A stretch of 64,000 bases of DNA from Rickettsia canadensis str. McKiel (GCF_000014345.1 NC_009879.1:1007501-1071500), one strand, 5' to 3'. Positions 53,197 to 64,000 are shown, numbered from the stretch's first letter. The notes: a model not told the origin generated them from the sequence alone. Numbers and translations are program-made.

Positions 53197-54916
53197 TATC
53201 TTCCGCTTCAGATAAAGCATCCTCTTTTTTTGCTATTATATAATTACCAAGCCTAAATTGCACTTTTATTCTATTAATTTCCTGCTCACTAATACCTATA
53301 TGTTTTAAGACTGTTCCACCAATTTGTAATCCCGTCTCATAGCTTTCCGGAATAATAGTTGTAGCCCCTAAATCATAAAACTCTCTAGCATTTTTTAAAT
53401 TTTTTAACTTAACGACAACAGGTATATCCTGATAATTATCGCTAATTGTTTTAAGCGATTTCTTGATAGTTACTTGATTATTCATAGTAAGTATTATAGC
53501 GAATGCTCTTTCCGTACCTAATGCTTTTAGAGTATCGGCTTGCGATACATCACCTTTAAAAACCGGCAAACCGTTTGATAGTTCTTCTTTGACTCTATCA
53601 TCATCTAAATCAAGTATTACATAACTTACACCTTCTGCTTCCAAAACTCTTGCTACCATTTGACCGGTATTACCGAGTCCGGCAATAATAATATGCTTTG
53701 TTAAATCTCTTGCACCAAGCTCTATCATTTGAGTTGGAGTTTTACTGAGTCCTTTATCAACTTTCTCAGCAATCTTTCTCCCTAAAGCTGCAAGTAGCGG
53801 CGTAAGTGCCATAGTAAAAGTAACTACAAGTAATAATATATCGGCTGTACTTTCTTCTAATATTCCACTATCTTTGCCTAAACTGAATAATATAAAACCA
53901 AACTCCCCGCCTTGCGATAATAACAAGCCTGAATAAAAAGCAACTCCTTTATTAAAACCAAATAAAATACAAAAAGCCGTTATAATTAAGGTTTTTATAC
54001 CTATTAAAGCAATAGATAAAGTAAGGATATGAGATATCTTTTCATACATTTCTAAAGCATCGATATTCATACCAACGGTCATGAAAAACAGTCCTAAAAA
54101 TAAACTTTTGAAAGGATAAATACTTTCTTCCGCTTGCAATCTAAATTCAGTTTCTGCAACTAATACTCCGGCAACAAACGCTCCAAGAGCTAAAGATAAA
54201 CCAAATGTTTCAGTAGCCCAAGCAGCAGAAAGTACTATTAACAAAGTCATCGCAATAGGTAACTCGCTTGCATTATTACTTTCTGATGAAATGAATAAAA
54301 ATACAGGGCGAAGTAAAACACGACCGACAATAAATATTGTAAGTAAGGCCGTTACAGCTTTTAAGAATGCAATACCAAGGGCAGCTGCAAGCGAGGCTTG
54401 ATTGTTACCGGCAAGTAACGGAACTATCACAAGCAATGGCACTACAGCTAAATCTTGTAGTAAAAGAATTGCTAAAGAAATTCTTCCTATTTGTGTCGAT
54501 TGACTACGATTTTCCTCAATAACCTGCATAACAAGCGCTGTAGATGAGAGTGCAAGACCACCACCAGTAATAATAGCCGCACTACTATTACCGTCTATAA
54601 GTACCATTGCACCAGCAATTACTATAGCAGTCGTTAAAACTTGCAAACTACCAAGACCAAAGACATATCGTCTCATAGCTTTTAATCGTTCAAAAGATAA
54701 CTCAAGACCTATCGCAAATAATAGGAATACCACACCAAGCTCACCTAGTAACTTAGTTTGATCGTATGTTACGATTTTTAAACCGTGATCACCTATTGCA
54801 GCTCCGGCAATTAGGTAACCAAGTACCGGACTTAGTCTAAAACGCTTAAGTATAGCCACGATAAAAACCGCAGTACCGAGTAAAATTATAACATTAATAA
54901 TAATATGATCGTTCAT
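53189..54916 (-). CDS. kefB: CPA2 monovalent cation/proton antiporter, KefB type
   Basis: This 575 aa protein has an N-terminal CPA2 exchanger domain with about 12-13 helices (starts IIINVIILLGTAVFIVAILKRFRLSPVLGYLIAGAAIGDHGL). A C-terminal RCK_N/TrkA-N nucleotide-binding domain carries IIAGLGNTGQMVARVLEAEGVSYVILDLDDD. The family exchanges K+ or Na+ for H+ across the inner membrane and is gated by nucleotides. KefB itself is also glutathione-controlled, which is not evident here. The ATG at 54916 forms an ATGA overlap with the rsfS stop, with GGAAAAG upstream, so I prefer it over the in-frame TTG at 54925. Confidence 0.9.
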   Translation of the reverse strand: MNDHIIINVIILLGTAVFIVAILKRFRLSPVLGYLIAGAAIGDHGLKIVTYDQTKLLGELGVVFLLFAIGLELSFERLKAMRRYVFGLGSLQVLTTAIVIAGAMVLIDGNSSAAIITGGGLALSSTALVMQVIEENRSQSTQIGRISLAILLLQDLAVVPLLVIVPLLAGNNQASLAAALGIAFLKAVTALLTIFIVGRVLLRPVFLFISSESNNASELPIAMTLLIVLSAAWATETFGLSLALGAFVAGVLVAETEFRLQAEESIYPFKSLFLGLFFMTVGMNIDALEMYEKISHILTLSIALIGIKTLIITAFCILFGFNKGVAFYSGLLLSQGGEFGFILFSLGKDSGILEESTADILLLVVTFTMALTPLLAALGRKIAEKVDKGLSKTPTQMIELGARDLTKHIIIAGLGNTGQMVARVLEAEGVSYVILDLDDDRVKEELSNGLPVFKGDVSQADTLKALGTERAFAIILTMNNQVTIKKSLKTISDNYQDIPVVVKLKNLKNAREFYDLGATTIIPESYETGLQIGGTVLKHIGISEQEINRIKVQFRLGNYIIAKKEDALSEAEDND

Positions 54917-55239
54917 CTTTTCCAAATTTCTTCTAGCTTAAAATACTCCCGTGCTTCAGGATAAAAAATATTAATTAAAATAGTACCTGTATCTATCAGC
55001 ACCCATTCTGATTTACCAAGCCCTTCAATATTACTATTTATACCGGCATTATTTTTTAATTCTAAAGCTACATATTCAGCAATTGCTTCAACATTTTTAG
55101 TCGAACGACCGCTAGCAAATATAATATAATCAGCTAATTTATGTTTTCCTGTTAAATCAATTACCTCAATATCTTCTGCTTTTTTTTCACTTAAACATTC
55201 TAAGATAAATAATTTTAATTCTTCTGCTGCTTTTTTCAT
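54913..55239 (-). CDS. rsfS: Ribosomal silencing factor RsfS
   Basis: This 108 aa protein belongs to the RsfS/YbeB/Iojap family. The core motif KHKLADYIIFASGRSTKNVEAIAEYVALELKN spans about residues 30-60, and the conserved GLGKSEWVLIDTGTILINIFYPEAREYFKLEEIW covers the second half. It binds ribosomal protein uL14 and blocks subunit joining when nutrients are low. It is the first gene of rsfS-kefB-SH3, which overlap one another and look like one minus-strand operon. Confidence 0.93.
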   Translation of the reverse strand: MKKAAEELKLFILECLSEKKAEDIEVIDLTGKHKLADYIIFASGRSTKNVEAIAEYVALELKNNAGINSNIEGLGKSEWVLIDTGTILINIFYPEAREYFKLEEIWKR

Positions 55240-55397
55240 AATAATTAATGAATGACATAATTTTATATTAATTGATTATATGCATAAGAGTAGCTTTTAT
55301 CAATGCATGTTTAAAATTCTGTAATAAAAATTCATATAAAGCTTTACTTTAAGCAAAAAAAACTTTAATTAATATTTAAATTAATACTAATAAAATA

Positions 55398-55649
55398 ATG
55401 GCAATATCTGCAGAAGAGTTAGAAAAAATACTTAAGGAATCCTTTCCAAACAGTATAATAAAAATTACTGATTTAGTAGGAGATCAAGAGCATTATGCAT
55501 TAGAAATATCAGATGTTCAATTTAATGGACTTTCTTTAATTAATCAACATAAATTAGTAAAAAACGCCCTGTCTGAAATATTAAATAAAAAACTACATGC
55601 AATAACCATAAAAACTATCACAGTTCCTAGTCTCTGTAAAGATTACTAA
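55398..55649 (+). CDS. BolA-family protein
   Basis: This 83 aa protein has the BolA fold. The segment ITDLVGDQEHYALEISDVQFNGLSLINQHKLVKNALSEILNKKLHAITIKTI contains the helix-turn-helix-like core with the conserved VQFNGLSLINQHKLV signature. BolA proteins partner with monothiol glutaredoxins to handle [2Fe-2S] clusters. This group has a His in the final helix region (KLHAITI). It is divergent from rsfS across a 158-base gap that should hold both promoters. The downstream neighbour is decayed sequence. In many alphaproteobacteria the partner grxD follows, but not here. Confidence 0.88.
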   Translation: MAISAEELEKILKESFPNSIIKITDLVGDQEHYALEISDVQFNGLSLINQHKLVKNALSEILNKKLHAITIKTITVPSLCKDY

Positions 55650-55984
55650 AAAGATTTAATTTTCAAGCTAGCAACTCTTGTAGTCTTGATATTTTTACTC
55701 TTTTTTATTAGAAATTATTTTTGGTAAGGTGATGTTGATATTAGATTTTGATTGTCCTGAGTCTATTGGGATTTTGTGAGGTGCCTCATTATTGGCTTTT
55801 AATTATATAAGGAATAAAATTGAATTTTATACTCTATTAATTTAAATTTACTCTCAGTTGTTTTTCTATCCATTTTTTATGTTTTTGTTCATCTAAAAGA
55901 CTTTTTTTTAAGGTTTTTGATGGATCATGCCATTTTATTATTTATTATACCCATTTAATCTTTCGTAAGTAGTATTAGTATCTT
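55650..55984. other. Gap of decayed sequence after the BolA gene
   Basis: No intact gene. A short minus-strand stretch near 55848-55935 reads KWHDPSKTLKKSLLDEQKHKKWIEKQLRVNLN and then a stop, with good codon use for this genome, so it is probably the tail of a lost gene that I do not recognise. The rest is AT-rich without clear structure. Confidence 0.5.
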
Positions 55985-58900
55985 CTTCATTTGTACACAT
56001 AGCATATAATTTTATCATCAACTACATCAGCAAGTATCCACTTTACCTGTTGTAGCAGGATTGCCATTATTACTGTATGGGCCTTGCTTCCAACATTGGT
56101 GATACTGCCGTTGGAGCCTGTGTGGCCACCATAGCTTAAGCCACCACTACCTCTACGCAGTTGATGCTGGGCCATTATAGCCTGTGCTACCTATAGCTCC
56201 CCACCTCACGCTAGAATAACTTATACCATCCTGACCTCTGACCAACTGAAGGAGTATATCGGCCAACATTATTACTAAGTACCCCTTGTTGATGGGCTGT
56301 ATACACTATTACCACCTGCAGGTGAGTTACCACCCGTACTAATATTAGAACCTATACCACTTGGAGTAGTACCGCTGCTACCTATTGATGGACACCGTGT
56401 GTTCCAATATTACCGCCTAAGTACCATAACCAAAACCACTGCAAGAGACAGGAACAGCTTTATTAGCGGGATTGCTTAGGTCACTTGGGATAAATACACC
56501 TCCAATTATAGAAACGCCCGTCAGGATATCACCTCCCATACCAAGATCATTAGGACCAAATCCAACCGGTGCCACACTGTCTGTAATCATAGTATATGAA
56601 GTATTATGCTAGAGATTGCTAGGCGTTACGTTGTAACCACTAGGAACACTAGGAGGAACATATATATTGTTAACTACATTGCCAGCAGTTGGAAACGTTT
56701 ACATAGGACTAAAAACTCCAATGTTTGGACTGACAGATAGACCTATTGTAGTAATAAGAGGTATAGTTATTCTATGTGTGTCCATTTGAAGGTCTTTGAA
56801 TTATAGGTAATAGGTGTTCAACTACTGCACGTCTTTGTCATACAGGGATATTGACTATAACATTACCGACAGGAGTGTTTATTAAAATTTTGATGATATA
56901 TTATCTATTGTTACATACCCTGTTTATCTATATAGGTAAAAGTACAAATGAATTACAATCTGCCATCTGACAAAACCTCCTTCATTAGCTGTAACATTAA
57001 ACAGTAGATTTGTTGCATTACTGACTATTATATTATCTCCTGCTGCACCAATAATAGGATAAGCACTACCTTGCCCGATAGCAGCAGGATTATTTTGTGC
57101 AGTAAAAAATACTTTGATTCATTTGATAGATCTATATAGTACCACCGCTTGCTAAGACTATATTACTGCTATTAGCATTACCTGTGTGATCAGCATTTAT
57201 CGTATCATAGAATACTTTAATAATAAGCTCACTGGTAGGAGTTGCCCCGATCCCATATAAGGGATCTTATTATTACCAAGATCAAAAGTTATATTACTTC
57301 CTGAGATATTACCACCCAACATTTAAGCTAGTGTTATCTCCGGTAAACATAATCGTTGATTGATCAGCAACTATGCTATTTGTTCCTAAATCTGATTGAA
57401 TAAAGACTTTTGCTTCGGTACAAAAGTAATAACATTAGTACCGGTTAGAGGTTTTTGTAACCACACGTCATCGTTAAATTTATGACTACCACCGTTAATC
57501 GGTGCTTGTACAAGCGCAGTATCAATGTATTCAACTGGAGAGTTACTACTGCTACCTTTTTAAAACTATCTAGAACGCTTTTTGTTTTATAATTACGTTG
57601 TTGGTCTCAGCACTTTAACACCGCCAACGGTTTGCCGCAGGTATGTATACCTAAACTTCTACTGTTATTACCGGTAAATACTGCTGATTTACCGGCACCA
57701 ATAGTAATTATCTTTAGCATAGGTATCCCCTGTTACCGGGGCTTTATTATTACTAAACTGAACTTAGCTTAAAGACTTAAATTCTCAGCATCTACATCAT
57801 CGGTAAAGCCGTTATCGGCATTAAAAATATTGCCGTACCTTGATCCTTTGTCTTGGTTGTTATACTAGAGTAAAAATCTTCACTGTCGATTGTGATTTTA
57901 CCGTCACTGTTAAGCTTCACGGTTTAAGGTAATTTGAGCATGAACCAAACGGCAAGGGTACCTGTTTTGTTAAATCACTTGTTATTGCAAGAGTATGAAT
58001 TTTATTGCCGGTAGTTGTAGCCACACAAAATACACGTGTATTAGCAAAAGTTAATGTAGCAGATCATGAAGAAGTAAAATTGATATTGTTAACATGTACT
58101 TGGTTATTAAGTGTTACATCTCCAACTTTTATTTGTGTGATCCCTAAAGGACTAGTAGCCGTAAGCATACACCTAGACCTAGAAGCATTATATATTTTAG
58201 GATCAGCATCATCAAACCTTACCCCGCCTTTTATATTAATAGGAGCAGGATTGATAGGACAAGGAGGGGTACAATTGAACACTCCTGCAAATGATATATT
58301 ACTTGAATCATAATCAATTATTACATTTGAACCTAGGTAAATATTAACACCTTTAATAATACTATCAGGATTGCTATTAGGTTACACCAACACTTAAGGT
58401 TCCATCTAGAACCCAGCTATCATGTTATTACCTATATTACCTTGGACACTACCATCTTAATTAAATGTTAAGTTAACAGCTGTACCACTGGTTTCGTTGA
58501 TATTACTGGTTAAATTAGTAGCTTGCATAAATATTATATCACCTGTGCCGGTTCCTTAAATTTCAGCAATTGACATATTATCGCCGCCGTTAATTGTAAC
58601 AGTACTATTGTCAGCCCCGGCTTTATTGTAGCATTGCAAGGTTTGTAATTGTATGCGTTGAGTTTCTGTTACCATCAACCGTACCTATTACCCATAAACA
58701 CTACGCTACCATTAGTACCGCCGGTACTTGTTATATTACCCGTAATTGCTGTCGGTATATGTATATTATTTACTATAATAACTAGCAAATACAGCACTAC
58801 AGGCATTATTTTGGAAATCCATATCACCATTAACATATACAACCATAAGCTTATTAGCACCTGAAAAAGCATCTGCATTGACGATTCCTATAGCAAGCTC

Positions 58901-60790
58901 CCTGGACACCAAGACGTCTATACTCTTGGTATTAATCTCAGTTACTTCTATTGTACCAAGTCTCATAAATTGTATTTTACTTATCGAATTTACTTTTGTT
59001 CCTATAGCACATACCTATTAACTGTACTATCTATTATTAACTTTATATTAGTATTTTTTGCATTTTAACCCAGTATTTGGAATACCCGGATCTATATAAC
59101 CTGTTAAGGTTATAATACTATTCTTGCCCCTAGATATGATAGTCATTAATCTAAATACTGATGCAGGATTTACAAAAGTTTTACACCCGGAGCATTTAAT
59201 GGGAACTCACTGTTTAATGCATCAAAAGTGCGTAAGTCCAAAGCCCGTATTATTACCGATATTGATTTTATGAATCTTAGGGCTAGCCGCAGTAATTGAT
59301 TGGTCAGCAAATACAGCTCCATTTGCAATATTTAAGTACTACCGTGTTATACTTAAAGGCTATTATACCTACAACTTTGACCTCACTAGCCTGCGGTAAC
59401 ATTTATAGCGTAAGTACAGCGCATCCCTTACCAAGTGTTTCAGCACACAGGTAAGACCTTGAAGCTTAAGCAGGGTATCGCCCATACTACTTAAATTGAC
59501 CATACCACCTCCATTAGCAACTCTGTCCAAACTATTAGCAATAGGTAACTTGTTGATTTTTGTTAGTAGTTAACCAAATACGGACTTAGTATTATTTCAA
59601 GTATTTTAGCCGTTAATACCTAAATTATTTACATTTCATTTGTACCGATTGTTTCTAAAAGACCATCAGTTGAACTTAACTGAATCACACTGCTAGCCCA
59701 ACCCGCACCGGGATTTAAATCCCCGTTCATAGTAGTAGTTACATTACCGTTACTTGTATAATATTTAATGTTGAATTAGCATTCTTGAATTTCATATAGT
59801 ACTAATATTAAAATTCGCAGGACCATCGACCTAATCCCCATCGATCAAAAATATATTAAGCCTTTTTGTATTTCTGCTTCCATTACCGCTATCTACATTC
59901 AGTGTAATATTCCAGCTAGTATTAGAGACGTGTAATATCAATTCACCAACTAAATTATTGGCTGGCACTACAGGTATCGTAGCTGCAAATTCTGCCTGAT
60001 TTACAGATTCATTACTCACTATATAGGTATAATCATGATCAAGTAAGTTGATATTTTATACAGGCTGTATATCCATAATACCAAGTATCAGTATTAAACT
60101 CAAGCACCGTTGCATTTCCAATATTAAATATGAAGCCGATAGTAAAGCGCCATTGTAAGATTTGCTTGGCCCTGAATATCAGCTACTATACCTATTTACG
60201 TTAAAAGGAATTTTATCATCACTACCGAAAAAAAATATATGTAGACTTAAAAATTAAATACTAACAGTGTTATTAAAATTAAAGCTGTGAAAATAGTAAG
60301 TGTGCCCCAGTACTTACCCTGGTCCCCTTATACTTATTTGGGGTACAAAAGTAGGAACTGTCACAGCTGCTTCTGCTTGTGTAACCGACATACCTGTTAA
60401 AGTGATGTTTGAAGAAGCAAGTAATATCTACCTTTAATGATACAATCGGTTGAAGAGGATCATGATTAAGATTAATAGTTACGTCTAAGGATCAGGTCAT
60501 TCTGCACAGTCATTACTGCATTGTCAAAGGTATCTAAATACATAGCAGGAATTGCCGGTAATATCCGTAGTAAAATTATTTACTCTACCAAGGGTTACAA
60601 ACGAACCGGCTACGTATGGTCCACCTCACTCCCATCAGATATTAAACTATTAAACCCAGTGTTGTTACGATTTGGTTAGCAGTATCAAGGACACTCATGC
60701 TTGCAAGCATCACTGCTACAGTTGATGCTAACATACTGATGCTAACATGCTTTTTTTATTAAATTTTTAGAGTATTTTTTGTTGATATCT
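55985..60790 (-). pseudogene. Large decayed Sca-type autotransporter passenger
   Basis: About 4.8 kb of the minus strand is made of frame-shifted pieces rich in Asn, Gly, Thr, Val and Ile, with beta-helix character. Examples are MLASTVAVMLASMSVLDTANQ near the 5' end (60734), FAATIPVVPANNLVGELILHVSNTSWNITLNVDSGNG, ITGNITSTGGTNGSVVFMGN, FNCTPPCPINPAPINIKGGVRFDDADPKIYNAS and, near the 3' end, GSGGLSYGGHTGSNGSITNVGS. Proline-rich and Gly/Ser-rich spacers also occur. This is like OmpA/OmpB/Sca passenger domains of Rickettsia. I could not recognise a C-terminal translocator barrel. Stops occur every few tens of codons, so nothing functional is left. Which Sca it was is not determined. Confidence 0.8.
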
Positions 60791-61141
60791 CCTAAGTCTG
60801 GAGTTAATTTCGAAATTAAAATTTTAGGCTAGTATTGCTTAACAAATATAAATATTCTGCATTGCAGGCAGATTTTTTGAAAACTACTAACAAAATGTAG
60901 GTTAAGATAAAAAATCTTAATGTTTTCATTATGTTGTACTTTTACAAAAAGTTAATAATAAAATTAAGTTTTTATTCAGGGCTTTAATTAATATTAATAA
61001 TAAAAGAGAATAAGAATAAATGATTAATAATTATTTAAAAGAATAATTTTGTTATATAAATAACATATTTTAATTGAAGAACCTTAATTAAATACTAAAT
61101 GATATACAAAAATACTTAAGAAATAAAGAATTTTTACATAT

Positions 61142-61166
61142 AAAAGGTAACTATAAGTTACCTTTT
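61142..61166. terminator. Perfect 11-base hairpin AAAAGGTAACT/AGTTACCTTTT
   Basis: AAAAGGTAACT (61142-61152) pairs with AGTTACCTTTT (61156-61166), with a 3-base loop, and TTTT closes the right arm. It resembles the AAAGGTAG hairpin after virB4b (15972-15990). It is a likely bidirectional terminator, although no intact gene now ends here. Confidence 0.55.
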
Positions 61167-61292
61167 CTTATTTAGAATAAATTTAATAGAAATTTGGTAA
61201 ATCGTATATAAAACTTAAAGAATACGAGGATAAAAACTATATATTTTGGCTTCTCAATGACAACAGCAAAATTTGATTAATTTTTGTGACTC

Positions 61293-61414
61293 TTATGTTA
61301 TTCCTGCGGAAGCAGGAATCGAGAAAATATAATCTTAATATTATACAAATATTACATATAAACTAAGTTTTTGATATGTGTTACTAGATTCCTGCTTCCG
61401 CAGGAATAACATAA
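61293..61414. repeat. Palindromic element with perfect 28-base arms
   Basis: The arm 61293-61320 (begins TTATGTTATTCCTGCGGAAG) is exactly complementary to 61387-61414 around a 66-base AT-rich centre. It is the longest perfect inverted repeat noticed in the window. Perfect arms suggest recent insertion or ongoing conversion. It carries the TTCCTGC/GCAGGAA form of the GTCATTCCCGCGAAAGC motif. Confidence 0.85.
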
Positions 61415-61528
61415 TGACACTTAGATATAAACAAAACCACTTTTTCTAGGCAAAATCTATAAATTTGTAAATAAACAAATTGATTTGCTATGAATAATAG
61501 ACTATAATAATAAACATAAATTAATTCT

Positions 61529-61605
<77 letters not shown>

Positions 61606-61622
61606 TAAAAACATAAATTATA

Positions 61623-61838
61623 ATGTCAAAAGATGACCTAATTCAGTTTACGGGTACAGTACTTGAGCTTTTACCTAATGCTAATTTCAGAGTAAAGCTT
61701 GAAAACGATCATCTAATTATTGCTCATACTTCCGGTAGGATGCGTAAAAATCGTATCAGAATACTACTAGGCGATAAAGTTACAGTTGAAATGACTCCTT
61801 ATGATTTAACTAAGGGACGTGTGATTCATCGTCACTAA
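61623..61838 (+). CDS. infA: Translation initiation factor IF-1
   Basis: This 71 aa S1-type OB-fold protein has the sequence pattern [63 protein letters not shown], with the conserved [11 protein letters not shown] and YDLTKGRI-type motifs. It binds the ribosomal A site during initiation. It lies between tRNA-Pro and maf and ends 12 bases before maf, probably co-transcribed with it. Confidence 0.97.
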   Translation: MSKDDLIQFTGTVLELLPNANFRVKLENDHLIIAHTSGRMRKNRIRILLGDKVTVEMTPYDLTKGRVIHRH

Positions 61839-61850
61839 TCTATAAAAAGT

Positions 61851-62459
61851 ATGAAGTGGAATCAAAAAAACTTACCGATTGTATTAGCTTCCAGGTCTCC
61901 TGCAAGAATTGAGTTATTAAACAGAATAAAAATCATCCCTTCACACATTATTAAGGCAGATATAGACGAAACACCTAATTTGCGTGAATTACCTGCTCCC
62001 TTAGCTGTAAGACTTGCTTACGCAAAAGCTATAAAAGTTGTATCTCAAATAGAAGAATCAGCAATAATTATAGCTGCTGATACCGTAGTGGCAGTAGGTA
62101 GAAGAATATTGCCAAAAGCTACTACTTATGAAGAAGTCAAGAATTGTATTAAGATATTATCAGGGCGTCGTCATCGTGTCTATACTGGGTTATGTATTAT
62201 CAAAAAAGAGAATGATAGGCTTACAGTTAGACAAAAAATAGCTCAGACTATTGTAAAGTTCAAAAAATTAAGTGATGAAGAGATTAACTTTTATTGTTCT
62301 TTAGATGAAGGAATAGACAAAGCTGGCGGCTGTAAAATTTCCGGTTATGCAGAAGCTTTTATCGCATTTATTTCCGGTTCATATTCAAATGTTATGGGAC
62401 TGCCTTTATTTGAAACAGTAAATACTCTCACTTCGCTAGGTTTTAAGGTATATCATTAA
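61851..62459 (+). CDS. maf: Maf-type nucleoside triphosphate pyrophosphatase
   Basis: This 202 aa protein has the family motifs [15 protein letters not shown] (SxSPxR phosphate-binding start), [50 protein letters not shown] with the catalytic Asp, and [33 protein letters not shown]. Maf enzymes hydrolyse dTTP, UTP or modified nucleotides to monophosphates, and overproduction in other bacteria blocks septation. The usual lengths are about 190-215 aa, so it is complete. It follows infA closely. Confidence 0.94.
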   Translation: MKWNQKNLPIVLASRSPARIELLNRIKIIPSHIIKADIDETPNLRELPAPLAVRLAYAKAIKVVSQIEESAIIIAADTVVAVGRRILPKATTYEEVKNCIKILSGRRHRVYTGLCIIKKENDRLTVRQKIAQTIVKFKKLSDEEINFYCSLDEGIDKAGGCKISGYAEAFIAFISGSYSNVMGLPLFETVNTLTSLGFKVYH

Positions 62460-62464
62460 GATTT

Positions 62465-62596
62465 TTATATCGTACAGTGTCACCTAGTTCGCTTGAGCAC
62501 GGGGGGATCCAGTCTTTTTAAATTTTTTCTAGATCCCGCTACAAACTTGCAGGAGGGCAATAAAAACTAATCCATGCTCATAAATGACCTAGCTGC
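62465..62596. repeat. Degenerate palindromic element between maf and dksA
   Basis: GTGTCACCTAGTTCGCTTGAGCACGGGGGGATCCAGTC and CTAGATCCCGCTACAAACTTGCAGGAGGGCAATA have the GGATCCAG/CTAGATCCC motifs of the dispersed elements, but pairing is poor. It separates the convergent maf and dksA genes and may also help terminate both. Confidence 0.45.
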
Positions 62597-63028
62597 TTAG
62601 TTTCCAGGCTCATCAAAATGACTTCTCTCATAATTTTCATGACGTTCTTGAGCTTCAATACATAATGTAGCAATAGGGCGTGCTTCTAATCTTTTTATAC
62701 CTATTGGGTCACCTGTTTCTTCACAGTAACCATATTCCCCATTTTTAATACGTGATAATGCCTCTTCTATTTTACTAATTAATTTACAATATCTATTTCT
62801 ACTACGAAGCTCAAAAGCTCTTTCTGTTTCATGAGTAGCACAATCATTAAGATCGGATTCTTTCAAATTTTCTTCCTTTAAATGATTTAAAGTCTCTTGA
62901 GACTCTTTTAATAAATCATCTTTCCATCTTAAAAGTTTTTGTCTAAAATATTCTAGTTGATTAGGACACATATATTCTTCATCCTTAGAAGGTGTATAAC
63001 CCATAGGTAATTTAGGTGTTTCCAGCAT
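62597..63028 (-). CDS. dksA: RNA polymerase-binding transcription factor DksA
   Basis: This 143 aa protein has the coiled-coil arm (residues about 28-100) with the acidic tip spacing Asp59-x-x-Asp62, which reaches into the polymerase secondary channel. The C-terminal zinc-finger region YGYCEETGDPIGIKRLEARPIATLCIEAQERHE retains two cysteines (102 and 123), with Thr105 and Ala126 at the other two ligand positions. Incomplete cysteine sets are common in alphaproteobacterial DksA. With ppGpp it tunes rRNA and amino acid promoters. It lies between maf and xerC, transcribed towards maf. Confidence 0.94.
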   Translation of the reverse strand: MLETPKLPMGYTPSKDEEYMCPNQLEYFRQKLLRWKDDLLKESQETLNHLKEENLKESDLNDCATHETERAFELRSRNRYCKLISKIEEALSRIKNGEYGYCEETGDPIGIKRLEARPIATLCIEAQERHENYERSHFDEPGN

Positions 63029-63133
63029 ATTAATATCTCAATATTAGCTTGAATCTATTATGTTGATAAGGTTTTTAATAATAATATATAACTTAAAATT
63101 AACGCAAGAAGATTATGAATATTAATATATATT

Positions 63134-64000
63134 TTATTTTTTAATTGGATATGCGCTAGTGTATACAGATACTAAATGCTTTATACTTGTCTTAGTATAG
63201 TTTTGTGTAGTAGATAGACTTTTATGACCTAATAGCTCTTGAATAGAACGTAAATCTGCACCATGCTCAAGCAAATGTGAAGCAAAACTATGTCTAAATG
63301 AATGAGCAGTTAAATGTTCAGGTAAACCATAAAAACGCTTTAATTTAATTAATTCACGATTAAATACAGTTGGCTGCAATTTCTTACCTTGCTTTCCTCT
63401 AAATATCGGCTCATTTTCACCTAACTTATATGGCAATATTTCTAAATATTGGGTAATTAAATTTTTAACAATCGGTAACCACGGAATTATTCTTTCTTTA
63501 CTACCTTTACCTATTATTCTTATAAATTCTAGATTTTGTAGATGAAGTTTCGTAATTGATAATGCCTCCGATATACGAAGCCCTGTAGCATATATAAGAA
63601 CAAGTAGAGCTTTATTTCTAAGCTCTACCCACTTAACATTCCCGTATTCTTCAATATGCTTAAGTGATATTACTACATCATCTTCCGATAAGGATTTTGG
63701 TAACAATTTAGTTTTTTTAGGAGACTTTATAGAAAAAATTATATGGCTATTTAATTGTGTTGTTTTTTCTAAAAACTTATAAAAATTTTTTACCGCAGAT
63801 AAACCACGTGAAATTGAAGATGTAGTAAAATTATTACAGTTACGTTTTGCAAGCCAACTTCTGATTAATCTTATATCTGCAGTTTTAATATGATTTATTG
63901 TCACAAGGTCTGAATTATAATAATGCATAAACTCCAGGAAATGCTTAAGGTCATTATTATAAGAAACTACTGTATGATGAGAGTAATTTTTTTGTAAAAT
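63134..64000 (-). CDS. xerC: Tyrosine recombinase XerC (5' end outside window)
   Basis: The frame is open to the end of the window, with 24 further codons ([24 protein letters not shown]) upstream of the Met at 63928, so the visible 288 codons lack only the extreme N-terminus. The SAM-like core-binding domain is followed by the catalytic domain, with Arg in [11 protein letters not shown], His-x-x-Arg in [10 protein letters not shown], the second His in [11 protein letters not shown] and the nucleophile Tyr in TTQNYT. The tail [11 protein letters not shown] fits XerC better than XerD. XerCD resolves chromosome dimers at dif. All catalytic residues are present. Confidence 0.93.
   Translation of the reverse strand: MLQKNYSHHTVVSYNNDLKHFLEFMHYYNSDLVTINHIKTADIRLIRSWLAKRNCNNFTTSSISRGLSAVKNFYKFLEKTTQLNSHIIFSIKSPKKTKLLPKSLSEDDVVISLKHIEEYGNVKWVELRNKALLVLIYATGLRISEALSITKLHLQNLEFIRIIGKGSKERIIPWLPIVKNLITQYLEILPYKLGENEPIFRGKQGKKLQPTVFNRELIKLKRFYGLPEHLTAHSFRHSFASHLLEHGADLRSIQELLGHKSLSTTQNYTKTSIKHLVSVYTSAYPIKK

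Larger units (their letters stand above)
60791..61528. other. AT-rich gap upstream of tRNA-Pro
   Basis: No gene is seen in 738 bases. It contains a perfect hairpin at 61142-61166 and a palindromic element at 61293-61414. The remainder is very AT-rich and may hold the lost promoter of the surface-antigen pseudogene and the promoter of tRNA-Pro/infA. The minus-strand open frame over 61384-61614 is the antisense of the tRNA. Confidence 0.6.

Noticed and set aside
57995-58966. Several short open frames on both strands in the surface-antigen remnant
   Set aside because: They are fragments or shadows of one decayed passenger gene. None is long enough or has its own start signals.

Overview
The window is a segment of a Rickettsia chromosome (Alphaproteobacteria, obligate intracellular). 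The evidence is very low GC, long decayed non-coding stretches, many dispersed palindromic elements of the kind known as Rickettsia palindromic elements (RPEs), some of them in frame inside essential genes, a second virB4 gene, an OmpB-type protein lysine methyltransferase, and a decayed Sca-type surface antigen. The species is not determined. The density of palindromes and remnants suggests a spotted-fever-like lineage, but that is inference.

Layout. 1-7 kb: 3' part of polA, then dnaE and udg on the minus strand. 7-13 kb: plus-strand AsmA-like protein, AmpG-type permease, tatC and serS. 13-21 kb: a second virB4 (rvhB4b) with a degenerate Walker B, a large cysteine-rich exported protein, a TerC-family membrane protein and a broken outer-membrane barrel gene. 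21-28 kb: the OmpB lysine methyltransferase gene, then nuoJKLM and ccmA. 28.6-29.8 kb: a decayed AAA ATPase. 29.8-34.2 kb: nuoI, nuoH and nuoG on the minus strand with a nucleotidyltransferase/HEPN remnant between nuoI and nuoH. 34-43 kb: a DUF4870-like membrane protein, a GIY-YIG remnant, acnA and the F1 ATP synthase genes atpH-A-G-D-C, every gap of which carries a palindromic element. 43-50 kb: lpdA, remnants of dps and of a class D beta-lactamase, mrcA and miaB. 50-52.7 kb: a graveyard with a VapBC pair, a second AAA/DUF4143 ATPase and a nucleotidyltransferase-HEPN gene, all broken. 52.7-55.7 kb: SH3 protein, KefB-type antiporter, rsfS and a BolA-like gene. 55.7-60.8 kb: a heavily decayed Sca-like autotransporter passenger. 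60.8-64 kb: tRNA-Pro(UGG), infA, maf, dksA and the C-terminal part of xerC.

The intact genes are mostly core energy metabolism (complex I, ATP synthase, aconitase, E3 of the 2-oxoacid dehydrogenases), replication, translation and envelope functions. The accessory cargo (toxin-antitoxin, AAA/DUF4143, nucleotidyltransferase-HEPN, beta-lactamase, Dps, surface antigen) is almost entirely inactivated. The most notable living oddities are the coding RPE insertions in dnaE, ampG, nuoL and ccmA, and the rvhB4b / cysteine-rich exported protein / terC neighbourhood.
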